From the NCBI GenBank assembly GCA_019116445.1, contig DXBP01000045.1:1-50019 (forward strand): a stretch of DNA of 50,019 nucleotides. The letters run 5' to 3'. The notes below the pieces were generated by a model that was not told the DNA's origin, did no database searches, and saw nothing but the letters and a program-made list of their open reading frames with translations. This DNA is from Candidatus Gemmiger excrementigallinarum (GTDB lineage: Bacteria > Bacillota > Clostridia > Oscillospirales > Ruminococcaceae). Below are positions 16,374 through 23,279 of the stretch, one piece after another. The position numbers and the translations under genes were made by a program. Each line of letters starts with the position of its first letter. Within the stretch, counting starts at the first letter, position 1.

Positions 16374-16600
16374 CGTTTTTTCCTTTCGTAAAGTCCATAT
16401 TTATGTACATCCCGCCGGATCTTGTCCCCGCGCAGCACGCCCGCTTCGTCAACGGCCCGCTGCGCGGTTCTTTGTGTCTGGAAACTGTCCAGGTCGGTGC
16501 GGTACGCTGCGTACCGTGGGCAGGCGGACCAGCAGGCTGTGTGTCGCTCCCGGCAGTTCCGGCAGGGAGACTGCAGCGGCACAATCGGTGCATCAAACAC
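16364..16600 (-). CDS. Small cysteine-motif phage protein
   Basis: A 78-residue protein. GTG 16600 is the suggested start because it overlaps the preceding stop and has GGTGG upstream; the start is uncertain. The core SPCRNCRERHTACWSACPRY forms the CxxC...C...C pattern seen in many small Firmicutes phage proteins, followed by a basic helical tail (AYRTDLDSFQTQRTAQRAV). Function unknown. The region is also open in a second frame (16360-16596), but only this frame keeps the recognisable cysteine motif. Confidence 0.6.
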   Translation of the reverse strand: MFDAPIVPLQSPCRNCRERHTACWSACPRYAAYRTDLDSFQTQRTAQRAVDEAGVLRGDKIRRDVHKYGLYERKKRWT

Positions 16601-17564
16601 CGGCGCCACCCGGCAGCTGTCCGGCCAGTGCCTGCAGAGCACCGGCCAGCGCCGTGCGCAGTCTGGCTGCCTCCTCGGTGCGACCTGCGGCAGTCAGGGC
16701 GTCCACAAGGTCCATCATCTCCTGGGCGGCGTTCTGCAGCTGTTCAAACAGCACCGAAAAGCGGATACTTTCCTCGCTGGCGGAAAGCTGCAGCTTCTGC
16801 GCCGTTTTCCGGGCCTGCTCCAGGGCGGCGCTGTCCTTTTCTGCCTGTTTCCGGCGGGCGTTTTCGGCGGCCTGCTCCACCAGTTCGGCCGCGTGCTGTT
16901 CGGCAGCTTCCTGGACTTCCCGCCGGGTAGTTTCGGTATTTCGGCGCAGGTCATCGGCATGGTCTGCGGCCAGCCGGTCGGCCTGGGCTTTCAGGGCGCT
17001 GTCCAGCTCCTTCTGATGAGCGTCGGCCACCTCGGCACGGGCCTGCTCCAATGCCTCGGCGCGCAGGGCATCCAGGTCCACCTCGGTGCTCTCGGCTTCC
17101 GCGGCCGGCTTGGTCTCCTCCTGGAGCAGACTCAGCTGCTCGGCCAGACCGTTCTTCTCCTCAATGATCTGTTTAAGCTCGGTCACTGTGATGTTGGCCA
17201 GGTCCTGCCCGGCCACTTCCCGTTGATCCGCTGGGGCCATGCGCCCCAGCAGAGCCAGCTTGGTCACGCCGGCGGCCGCGTTTTCCTCCACCAGCCGGGC
17301 GGGAACATTCTCCACCACCGATATGTAGTTGTAGGCCTGCCGCTGGCGGATGCCCACGGCCTGCTCGGTGTAGTCTGCAAAGGTCTCAAAGCCAAGCCGT
17401 TTGTAGCCGCCGGTGTCCCGCATCTGTTTCAGCTTGCGTCCCAGGGCCAGCAGGCTGTTGGCCGCGGCCTGGGCGGCGGCTACGATCTCATAGTGCAGGC
17501 CCACGGCCTGGGCCTGTTCGGGGGTGCCGTCCGGTGTCAGGGACAGCTGCTGCATTTCATTCAT
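16593..17564 (-). CDS. DUF3102-like phage protein with long coiled coil
   Basis: A 323-residue protein from ATG 17564 (MNEMQQLSLTPDGTPEQ), chosen for the AAAGGAGG seven bases upstream. An earlier in-frame ATG at 17621 lies within the repeat near-palindrome and has no ribosome site. Residues 20-120 look like the DUF3102 group (LLALGRKLKQMRDTGGYKRL, then FETFADYTEQAVGIRQRQAY with a helix-turn-helix feel). Residues 125-270 are an Ala/Glu/Arg-rich coiled coil. Members occur in phage and plasmid replication regions and may bind DNA. The function is not established. Confidence 0.65.
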   Translation of the reverse strand: MNEMQQLSLTPDGTPEQAQAVGLHYEIVAAAQAAANSLLALGRKLKQMRDTGGYKRLGFETFADYTEQAVGIRQRQAYNYISVVENVPARLVEENAAAGVTKLALLGRMAPADQREVAGQDLANITVTELKQIIEEKNGLAEQLSLLQEETKPAAEAESTEVDLDALRAEALEQARAEVADAHQKELDSALKAQADRLAADHADDLRRNTETTRREVQEAAEQHAAELVEQAAENARRKQAEKDSAALEQARKTAQKLQLSASEESIRFSVLFEQLQNAAQEMMDLVDALTAAGRTEEAARLRTALAGALQALAGQLPGGAGV

Positions 17565-17604
17565 GTTGTAGCCTCCTTTGGCGGCGGGCGTGTCCCGCCG
17601 GGTG

Positions 17605-17622
17605 TTTGCATCTGAATGCAAA
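17605..17622. repeat. 18-bp near-palindrome, copy 2 of 3
   Basis: TTTGCATCTGAATGCAAA, with 7-base arms TTTGCAT and ATGCAAA around four bases. It lies in the gap between the PcfJ-like gene and the DUF3102-like gene and matches copy 1 (8978-8995) at 16 of 18 bases. Confidence 0.6.
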
Positions 17623-17630
17623 AGTGTATT

Positions 17631-19358
17631 TTACGCGGCGCTTTCGCCGGTTCGCGGCTTGGCCTTTTTCTTGGGCTTCGGCAAGGTCCACTTGTCCAGG
17701 ACTTCCCGCTTCCACAGGGCCACGAAATCCTGCACGGCCCTAGGAATCGTCAGCTTTCGGCCGTGGGCATACTCGTTGCCGTATCCGTGGTTTTGGAGGA
17801 TCTTCTTTTCCCTTACATCCACATTGAGGGTGAACCAGCTTCGCTCCGGCCGCCGGGTGTGGCGGATGAACAGGATGATCCTGCCGTCTGCATGGGCCGG
17901 GCCATAGCCGCCCACGCAGTGGTGCAGCGTTTTTCCTTCCTGCACCAGTTCCTCCACGCTTTCCGCCGGGCGGATGCAGATGCCGTCATGCTCCCAGGCA
18001 AGGCCCCGGCAGCGCTCGGTCATGGCGGCAAAGCGCAGATTGACAGGGGCGTTTTTCTGGTACTGAATTTGGGAGGCGGCCCGGTCATGGGCACCCCGCA
18101 GGTGGGGCGGCCAGCGAATCACCGCCTCCTGCAGGTCCAGGTCCAGGCGCTCTGCCATCTCCCAGTAGTCCAGCAGTATGAACGGCCCTTCCTGCTGCTT
18201 TTGCAGGTAGCGCACCGTCCTGGCCAGCGGCGCCCCTTCCTGGTGAAAGCGTTCCACAAAATCCAGGCCCAGCTTTTGGGCGGCCAGTTCAAAATCAGCC
18301 AGCGTTGTGTCCGCTTTTACGGCGCAGTAGGCCTGCAATTTTTTCAGCGTCCACTGCTCCTTTGCGGCCTGGCGCAGCTCCGCGCGGTCCAGGCCCAGGA
18401 TCTTGGCCGGCTGTCGCTCTTTCCAATTCATCCAGGACAGTTTCGGCGCCACTGTCCTGATCCCGTTATAACCGACGCTTACCCGCTCGCACTCCTGGGC
18501 AATCGCCTGGCCCAACAGCATACCCATCCCCGCGGTGATGAGGTTTTCTACCGCCGGGCGCCGCCGGTACAGGCGCAGGTAGGCCACCGGGTAAAACAGG
18601 TCTTTGGGGCACGCCTGGTGTGCGTAGTCCCACAGCTTGGCGTTTTCCAGTTCTGTGCCGTCCAGGCTGGGCAGGTCTTCGGTATAAAACACCGGGGCAC
18701 CCAGGGTGTCTACCATCCGTTTCGGTTCCTCCCAGGTCTCCAGCTGGTAGTAGCACCCCATCATGCCGCAGCGCCAGTTCACCAGCCGGTGCAACCTTCC
18801 GCCGTCGTAGATGTAGGAGCAGAAAGCATCAAAAGACCAGCTTTCTTCCAACTGCGTGCTGAAATGGCGGGCAATCCGCCATTCCGTCAGCGCCAGCAGG
18901 TTTTTCTTCACGGTCGGCACCACCACAAAGTGCTCCTCGGTCTGACCGTACCGCATGGATGTGGTGCTGCGCAGCTTCACCGGCGCGCCGCATCCGGGGC
19001 AGAGCATCGATTCACCTTCCTGGAATCGGGTTCCCTCCTGCCAGTAGGAATCCAGCAGCTGCACCCCGGAGGATACACCGTACCCGTGGCACGCCTTGGC
19101 GGGTATGTAGCCCGCCAGCATGTACCGATTGCATTCTGTGCAGTAGAGCAGGGCCGGGCGCATCTTAACTGCATCGGCGCCGGCCCGAATGTCGGCAAAA
19201 AAGTCGTCATGGTAGGTGTAGGCGTCCGCTTCCTCCCGGCTGACCTGCTTGTATTTCAGCACGCCGCACTCCCAATAATTCCGGGTCTGCTTCAGCCATT
19301 TTACGATGTCCTTGGGGGGCGATTTGGGGATCAGCTTTGCATAGTCGCGTGTTTCCAT
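17631..19358 (-). CDS. PcfJ-like protein
   Basis: A 575-residue protein starting METRDYAKLIPKSPPKDIVK. The N-terminal half has two cysteine pairs (LLYCTECNRY and MLCPGCGAP), likely zinc sites. The C-terminal part, around residues 455-530, contains EGKTLHHCVGGYG and SWFTLNVDVREKKILQNHG, the signature of the PcfJ domain. That domain is named from the enterococcal plasmid pCF10 and is also frequent in phages, beside PcfK. The molecular function is unknown. The PcfK homologue lies 12 bases upstream, so the pair is conserved here. The lysine-rich C-terminus (LPKPKKKAKPR) could contact nucleic acid. Confidence 0.8.
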   Translation of the reverse strand: METRDYAKLIPKSPPKDIVKWLKQTRNYWECGVLKYKQVSREEADAYTYHDDFFADIRAGADAVKMRPALLYCTECNRYMLAGYIPAKACHGYGVSSGVQLLDSYWQEGTRFQEGESMLCPGCGAPVKLRSTTSMRYGQTEEHFVVVPTVKKNLLALTEWRIARHFSTQLEESWSFDAFCSYIYDGGRLHRLVNWRCGMMGCYYQLETWEEPKRMVDTLGAPVFYTEDLPSLDGTELENAKLWDYAHQACPKDLFYPVAYLRLYRRRPAVENLITAGMGMLLGQAIAQECERVSVGYNGIRTVAPKLSWMNWKERQPAKILGLDRAELRQAAKEQWTLKKLQAYCAVKADTTLADFELAAQKLGLDFVERFHQEGAPLARTVRYLQKQQEGPFILLDYWEMAERLDLDLQEAVIRWPPHLRGAHDRAASQIQYQKNAPVNLRFAAMTERCRGLAWEHDGICIRPAESVEELVQEGKTLHHCVGGYGPAHADGRIILFIRHTRRPERSWFTLNVDVREKKILQNHGYGNEYAHGRKLTIPRAVQDFVALWKREVLDKWTLPKPKKKAKPRTGESAA

Positions 19359-19370
19359 AACCAGACCCCC

Positions 19371-19748
19371 TCACAAAAAATCTTCCAGCCGGATGATCTT
19401 GCGTCGGGTGGGCGCCGCGGCCTGGGTGCCCGCCGGGGCAATGGGGGAGGGCGTTTTGCTGTGCTCCGGCAGGCCGTAAAACTCCCGGATGATGTGGTCG
19501 GCATCCGCCGGGCCGCAGAACCCTACGCTGCCCTGGCGGTGATCGTTGGCAAAGGCGGCAATCTTTTTTTCGCAGTCGGCCAGGCTCATGCCGGTCTGGT
19601 CTAGGTCGTGGACTACCAGTTCGGCGGTCTCCGGCTGGGCGCGCAGGATGTCTTTCAGCTGCTCTCCCACGCACCAGGGGGCAGAACCTTGCTTGTGTTT
19701 GGCTTGCTGGGCGGTGATCTTGTCCAGCGCCGTGTTCAGTGTGGTCAT
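19371..19748 (-). CDS. PcfK-like protein
   Basis: A 125-residue protein from ATG 19748 (MTTLNTALDKITAQQAKHKQ), after a GAGAGTG site. It shows the PcfK layout: a polar helical start, the middle VHDLDQTGMSLADCEKKIAAFAND, the block GFCGPADADHIIREFYGLPE, and the C-terminal RRKIIRLEDFL. PcfK and PcfJ come as a pair in plasmids and phages of Firmicutes, with no known biochemical role. The present pair lies in the replication module, next to a nuclease-like gene. Confidence 0.78.
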   Translation of the reverse strand: MTTLNTALDKITAQQAKHKQGSAPWCVGEQLKDILRAQPETAELVVHDLDQTGMSLADCEKKIAAFANDHRQGSVGFCGPADADHIIREFYGLPEHSKTPSPIAPAGTQAAAPTRRKIIRLEDFL

Positions 19749-19753
19749 GGTAT

Positions 19754-20218
19754 TCACTCTCTTTCGATGTACTCGGTAAACTTCCACCCGTTTGGTCGTG
19801 CATATTTCTCGATGAACAGCCGGCGGCGGTAGATGTAATCTCGCTGCAGTTTTCGGATTTTGGCGTGCTTCACTTCCACCGCTTCCACCGTTCCGTTGGT
19901 GTAGGTCACCAGAAAATCCGGCGTGTAGTGGGCGGCGGGGAGCCGCAGGCCGCAGTAGGTATCCGCCGGGTAGAGGAGAAACTGCTTGTGCAGTTCTACA
20001 TGTGCCACCAGCCCGGCCATGATCTTGGGCCACAGCTCGGCGGCGTAGTAGCGCTGCTCCAGTTCGCTTTCGGCTTCCGGTAGCAGCGGTCCCCGCCGGG
20101 CGGCGCTGGTCTGCAGGCACCGCGCTTTTTTGGCTGTGTCCCGCCGGGACAGTTCATCCCGAATCTGTTTCTGTGCGGCCGTGCCCAGGCGAGCCAGGTC
20201 TTTTTCAGTCAGCCCCAT
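19754..20218 (-). CDS. PD-(D/E)XK phage endonuclease-like protein (DUF1064 type)
   Basis: A 154-residue protein starting MGLTEKDLARLGTAAQKQIR. The nuclease core is visible as HYTPDFLVTYTNGTVEAVEV followed by K, giving D101, E115 and K117 in the PD-(D/E)XK arrangement. An upstream glutamate-rich helix (PEAESELEQRYYAAEL) supplies the other acidic residue. The YRRRLFIEKYARPNGWKF end is usual for this group. Members are thought to act on branched DNA during phage replication or recombination. Placement beside Rep, PcfJ and PcfK supports a replication role. Confidence 0.75.
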   Translation of the reverse strand: MGLTEKDLARLGTAAQKQIRDELSRRDTAKKARCLQTSAARRGPLLPEAESELEQRYYAAELWPKIMAGLVAHVELHKQFLLYPADTYCGLRLPAAHYTPDFLVTYTNGTVEAVEVKHAKIRKLQRDYIYRRRLFIEKYARPNGWKFTEYIERE

Positions 20219-20220
20219 GC

Positions 20221-21045
20221 TCAGATGCTGCGGGACTGCTCGACTTTTTCATCCCGGACGATGCTTACCACGCCTTTTTTCAGGCTGAACTTTGCCACTA
20301 CGTTTTCGGCCACCTTGATGCTGGTGCCGCTGTAGATCTGTTCCTCCCGGATCATCCGCGCTACCTCGCGCAGCAGGTCCTGGACTTCCTCACCCACATC
20401 CGGGAAGATTTCCTGCAAAACACGGCGCTCCTCCATCTGACCGCGCACCGTTTTGCCCTCGATACAGGTGCATTCCTGCGTGGCTCGCTCGTCTGCATCC
20501 TGCCTCGTGGTCACCGGGCGGGAAAGTGTGCGGCTCTGGCCGCAGCACTTGCAGATTCCAAGGTTGAACATCGTTTCACTCATGGCTTTTTCCTCGGACA
20601 TCTCTATTTGATTTTTCCGTAGCTTTCGCCAGCTCTGAGGCGGGCAGCTTACGCCCACATCCCGCAGCAGCAGTGGCTTTTCAAAAGTCACAGGGTTTTC
20701 CACGCTCCAGGCGTAGACCCGCCCGCCGGGGGTGGGTGTACTGTTCCCTGCGCCAGGAATCCGCTGGGGCCTCTCTGCGTATGCCAGCAGCTCGTCGTGG
20801 TTTAAACAGGCGCGCCGGCATACCTCGCGCACCTCCGCCTCGGTCACCAGCCGGATGCTCCGGCACACAAAACTTCCAACAATAACGCCTCTGCCGCCTT
20901 CCCGCTTGCTCTCATAGAGCAGAACGGTGATCTCGCAGTCTTCACGCAGGCCCTTCGGCGCAGTTTTCCGGATCTCCAGCGTTTTCTTCCCGGATAGGAT
21001 TAGCGCCGCATACCGGGTACGTATGCTCATCAGTATGTAGTTCAA
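20221..21045 (-). CDS. ASCH-domain protein fused to a CCCG-type phage protein
   Basis: A 274-residue frame. Residues 1-145 are an ASCH domain (MNYILMSIRTRYAALILSGK, LEIRKTAPKG, GRGVIVGSFVCRSIRLVTE, GGRVYAWSVENPVTFEKPL), a fold that binds RNA or modified nucleosides. Residues 155-274 look like an independent small phage protein (MSETMFNLGICKCCGQSRTL), with helical FPDVGEEVQDLLREVARMI and a basic end. The join has no stop codon, but an internal ATG at 20583 has GAGGAAA upstream, so the second part may also be made alone (20221-20583, 120 residues). It could be a true fusion or a lost stop codon. Confidence 0.7.
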   Translation of the reverse strand: MNYILMSIRTRYAALILSGKKTLEIRKTAPKGLREDCEITVLLYESKREGGRGVIVGSFVCRSIRLVTEAEVREVCRRACLNHDELLAYAERPQRIPGAGNSTPTPGGRVYAWSVENPVTFEKPLLLRDVGVSCPPQSWRKLRKNQIEMSEEKAMSETMFNLGICKCCGQSRTLSRPVTTRQDADERATQECTCIEGKTVRGQMEERRVLQEIFPDVGEEVQDLLREVARMIREEQIYSGTSIKVAENVVAKFSLKKGVVSIVRDEKVEQSRSI

Positions 21046-21048
21046 TTT

Positions 21049-21879
21049 CTATTCATCCTTTCTTCGTCGCATTTTTAGGCTTATGGACCATCCCAGAAAA
21101 TCGTTGTACTGGGCGGTGGCTTCGTTGAGTTCCCAGCCAGGGTACCGCCGGGCCCAGTAGGCAGCGTCCTGCAGCAGAGCGTGGTTGGTGGCCAGGCGCT
21201 CGATCTGGTGACGGGTGTAGCGGCCGTCCCGGGGCGGTGGCATAACGGGATTGCGGATGCCTCGACTGCGGTAGTACCTGTGCTTGCGGTTGGGATGCTT
21301 CATCATGTAATTGGCCAGGGCTTCCAGACTTCCCTTGTCCAGCTGGAGCCGGTCAGCATTGGCGCGGCCCAGTCTTGTTCCTTTTCTGTGCCAGCAGCTT
21401 TCAATGGCATCCCGGGAGAGGCCGCAGCGCAGCAATACATGGAAGTGCGGCGCCACGGCTTTCTGGCCAGCGTCCGGGTCGGCTTCCTGCCATTCCATCA
21501 CGGCCAGGCATTCCGGCTTATCCAGCCCGGCGGCCTTGCTTTTCTCTCGGATGTGTCGCATAAAGTTGCGAAAATCTCGCCAGGCTTCTTCCGGGGAGTC
21601 CGGTCGTTTGTCGGCGGCATAGGTCAGGGTGGTGTGAGTGTCCTCTTTGGTAAAGTTGGTGACGGCCAGCCGGTGAAACCACCGCCGGGCCGTTTTGGCG
21701 TTATGGGCCGCCTGGGCGGGCGGCGTCCCGCGGAAAGTAGGCGGCGTGCTGTTCTGGCGGTCCAGATCCCGACTGAGGTTGTCCCGAGAGGGGAGGGGAT
21801 AGATCTCCACTTCTTGGTACTGCGCCTGCCGGGAGTTTCTGCCGCACAGGTATCGGCGCTCTCGCTGGTAGGTCTTCAT
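21049..21879 (-). CDS. Rolling-circle replication initiator (HUH endonuclease)
   Basis: A 276-residue protein from ATG 21879, GAGG upstream. Three Rep motifs are visible: motif 1 HTTLTY at residues 82-87; the HUH motif HFHVLL at 145-150 (H145 and H147 as metal ligands); and motif 3 ANYMMKHP with Y191 and K194, the YxxK nicking tyrosine. The C-terminus is basic (SISLKMRRRKDE). HUH Reps nick one strand at an origin and become joined to it to start rolling-circle synthesis. They are typical of plasmids, inoviruses and microviruses but also occur in some Firmicutes prophages. The adjacent non-coding region with two stem-loops is a candidate origin. Confidence 0.85.
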   Translation of the reverse strand: MKTYQRERRYLCGRNSRQAQYQEVEIYPLPSRDNLSRDLDRQNSTPPTFRGTPPAQAAHNAKTARRWFHRLAVTNFTKEDTHTTLTYAADKRPDSPEEAWRDFRNFMRHIREKSKAAGLDKPECLAVMEWQEADPDAGQKAVAPHFHVLLRCGLSRDAIESCWHRKGTRLGRANADRLQLDKGSLEALANYMMKHPNRKHRYYRSRGIRNPVMPPPRDGRYTRHQIERLATNHALLQDAAYWARRYPGWELNEATAQYNDFLGWSISLKMRRRKDE

Positions 21880-21922
21880 GAATTCCTCGCTTTTCTGGTG
21901 TGATACAAAAAAGGGCTACGCC

Positions 21923-22002
21923 TGCAGGGGAACACACCGGGCAGGCTTGTCCAGGTTGCAATGCTTTTTCTGCGGGAGAGCCTGCCCTCGTTTTCCCCTG
22001 CA
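21923..22002. other. Long nested inverted repeat upstream of rep, candidate origin element
   Basis: Two nested arm pairs: TGCAGGGGAA (21923-21932) with TTCCCCTGCA (21993-22002), and GGGCAGGCT (21939-21947) with AGCCTGCCC (21979-21987). They enclose an A/T-containing loop of about 31 bases. The gap 21880-22178 has no gene. Inverted repeats next to an HUH rep gene are the usual form of a nicking origin or single-strand origin. The nick site cannot be read. Confidence 0.55.
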
Positions 22003-22039
22003 CCCCTTTCCCCGGCAGGGCACCGTCCTATTTTTATTA

Positions 22040-22090
22040 CCCTATACAAGCCCGCATAGCGGCCGAAGCCGCCGGGCTTTCTTGATAGGG
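22040..22090. other. Three-part stem-loop upstream of rep, candidate origin element
   Basis: CCCTAT (22040-22045) pairs with ATAGGG (22085-22090), AGCCCG (22049-22054) with CGGGCT (22073-22078), and GCGGC (22059-22063) with GCCGC (22068-22072). The loop CGAA is at the tip, with small internal bulges between the arms. This cruciform-capable element overlaps the -35 of a plus-strand promoter. Confidence 0.6.
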
Positions 22091-22111
22091 CACCAGCGCG
22101 CACTCTATAAT
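22082..22111 (+). promoter_or_regulatory. Promoter for a small antisense RNA opposite the rep leader
   Basis: TTGATA (22082-22087), an 18-base spacer and TATAAT (22106-22111), five of six and six of six matches to the sigma-70 consensus. It points away from rep. The only downstream element is the terminator at 22147-22186. Confidence 0.65.
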
Positions 22112-22117
22112 GAAATT

Positions 22118-22184
22118 GCTGATTCGGTGAACGTTCGCGCTTGCCCAAACCGGCCTCGCAGGGTGTGCGGGGCCGGTTTTATTT
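22118..22184 (+). ncRNA. Predicted small RNA antisense to the rep operon leader
   Basis: A transcript starting about seven bases after the TATAAT box would run some 65 bases and end at a strong terminator hairpin. The hairpin pairs AAACCGGCC (22147-22155) with GGCCGGTTT (22171-22179), inner arms CGCA/TGCG, then TTTTATTTTG. There is no open frame of note. It is complementary to the message that runs from the upstream small genes into rep. By analogy with counter-transcribed RNAs of rolling-circle plasmids it could limit Rep synthesis. Existence is predicted from promoter and terminator only. Confidence 0.5.
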
Positions 22185-22186
22185 TG
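22147..22186 (+). terminator. Rho-independent terminator on the plus strand
   Basis: A near-perfect stem from 22147 to 22179 with a five-base loop GGGTG, followed by TTTTATTTTG. The T-run is on the plus strand, against the direction of all surrounding genes, which points to a plus-strand RNA ending here. It overlaps the stop codon of the minus-strand gene at 22179. Confidence 0.75.
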
Positions 22187-22541
22187 TATTAGGTTGTTCA
22201 GTCGGAGGAGGAGCAGGGGTGGTATCAGTGGTCAGGTATTCCTCAGCCAGCTCCCGCAGCACCGCCGGGTGGAGCATTGCCAGCTCAAATTTGACCCGGT
22301 CCAGGTCACCCAGAGGCGCCACCAGTGGCTTTCCGTCGAAGGCCCGTTGTATGTAGCGCAGGTATAGCCGCTTGATGGTTGGGTGGCTGACATTCAAAAA
22401 ATACCAGGGTGGACGCTCCCGGCTGTGACGGGCGGCATAATATTCTGCTTCCCGCCGCCGTTCCTCCAGGATCAGCGGTGCCAGTCGGTCGATGAGGGCC
22501 AGACGTCCGGTCTGGGCGGCGAGCTGCTTGGCGTCCTTCAT
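22179..22541 (-). CDS. Uncharacterised phage protein
   Basis: A 120-residue protein starting MKDAKQLAAQTGRLALIDRL. Visible are a helical N-terminus, a central YFLNVSHPTIKRLYLRYIQR segment, FELAMLHPAVLRELAEEYL, and a proline/threonine-rich tail. I do not recognise a family. Its ATG overlaps the previous stop by four bases, and it directly precedes the rep region, so a role in replication or its control is possible but unsupported by motif. Confidence 0.6.
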   Translation of the reverse strand: MKDAKQLAAQTGRLALIDRLAPLILEERRREAEYYAARHSRERPPWYFLNVSHPTIKRLYLRYIQRAFDGKPLVAPLGDLDRVKFELAMLHPAVLRELAEEYLTTDTTPAPPPTEQPNTK

Positions 22542-22762
22542 GAGGCGGTTGGCCTTTCTGCGGTCAGCGCTGCGCGCTGGACATCGGCTGCTTTTCGGCC
22601 GGATTCCGCGGCATACAGAAACTTCTGAATCTTCTGCAGCTGGAAGGTCTGGCAGGTGGTATCACACTGCAGAATCTCCCGAACAGCCTCGTAAAAAGAC
22701 AGGTAGGCGTCAGGCGCATTGCACTCGAATGCAAACTTGATGTCGTCGGCTGTATATTTCAT
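22538..22762 (-). CDS. Uncharacterised small phage protein
   Basis: A 74-residue protein from ATG 22762 (MKYTADDIKFAFECNAPDAY), preceded by GGAGGTACTCTC. It is helical with a few cysteines (LQCDTTCQTFQ). Codons for FAFECNA hold the third copy of the 18-bp near-palindrome. It overlaps neighbours on both sides by four bases. No family is recognised. Confidence 0.6.
   Translation of the reverse strand: MKYTADDIKFAFECNAPDAYLSFYEAVREILQCDTTCQTFQLQKIQKFLYAAESGRKAADVQRAALTAERPTAS
22718..22735. repeat. 18-bp near-palindrome, copy 3 of 3
   Basis: ATTGCACTCGAATGCAAA, matching copy 1 (8978-8995) at 16 of 18 bases. Unlike the other two it lies inside a coding region. Confidence 0.45.
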
Positions 22763-23001
22763 GAGAGTACCTCCAACCTGAAATAGAGGCCCAGTAGCGC
22801 GTTGAGCAGCAGCATCCCTGCCAGAAAGGCGGGAATGTTCAAAGCGGCGGCTGCGGTGGTCATGTACACCAGCAGGGTGACAGATGCCATCTTGACGGCA
22901 CTGCGCAGGTAGGGTACAATGGGGTTGTGCTTTTTGACGATTGCACGTTTTTGGCCGTTCCGGTGTGCCAGCACCGGGGCGGTCATTTTGTTTTGTGTCA
23001 T
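22759..23001 (-). CDS. Small two-pass membrane protein
   Basis: An 80-residue protein starting MTQNKMTAPVLAHRNGQKRA. A basic N-terminus is followed by two hydrophobic segments (about residues 37-53 and 57-73; VTLLVYMTTAAAALNIPAF then LAGMLLLNALLGLYF). AAAGGAG lies upstream. Small membrane proteins in phage early regions can alter host membranes or exclude other phages, but nothing here identifies a role. Confidence 0.6.
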   Translation of the reverse strand: MTQNKMTAPVLAHRNGQKRAIVKKHNPIVPYLRSAVKMASVTLLVYMTTAAAALNIPAFLAGMLLLNALLGLYFRLEVLS

Positions 23002-23013
23002 GGAAAACTCCTT

Positions 23014-23256
23014 TCAGATTTTGATGGTCTCGGTTTTGAGAAAGTCGTCCAGCCAGCAATAGGCCCCGGCCCGGCTGATGATGTAGCGCCGGTCATGGCC
23101 GTCTCCGGCAGGCAGGCCGATGGCAAAAGGAAACTTGCCGGCCACAATGTAATCACCCATAGTGTCCGGGCTGGCGGGCAGCAGGTTGGCTTTGAAGTAT
23201 TCGCACAGATCTTTCATGGTCATGGTAGGGTTGAGGGACAGATCCATGGTCTGCAC
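23014..23256 (-). CDS. Small DNA-binding-like phage protein
   Basis: An 80-residue protein from GTG 23256, after GGAGGTGACCCGCC. The sequence MKDLCEYFKANLLPASPDTM, then YIVAGKFPFAIG and RRYIISRAGAYCWLDDFL, has the form of small excisionase-like or winged helix proteins that pair a short helix-turn-helix with a beta hairpin. Such proteins often act as excisionase or early regulators. Assignment is by resemblance only. Confidence 0.55.
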   Translation of the reverse strand: MQTMDLSLNPTMTMKDLCEYFKANLLPASPDTMGDYIVAGKFPFAIGLPAGDGHDRRYIISRAGAYCWLDDFLKTETIKI

Positions 23257-23279
23257 GGCGGGTCACCTCCGTTCCTTCA

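Noticed and set aside
22538-23059. A 173-residue version of the small gene ending at 22538
   Set aside because: The upstream extension overlaps a membrane protein gene in another frame and has no ribosome site. ATG 22762 with GGAGGT is the better start.
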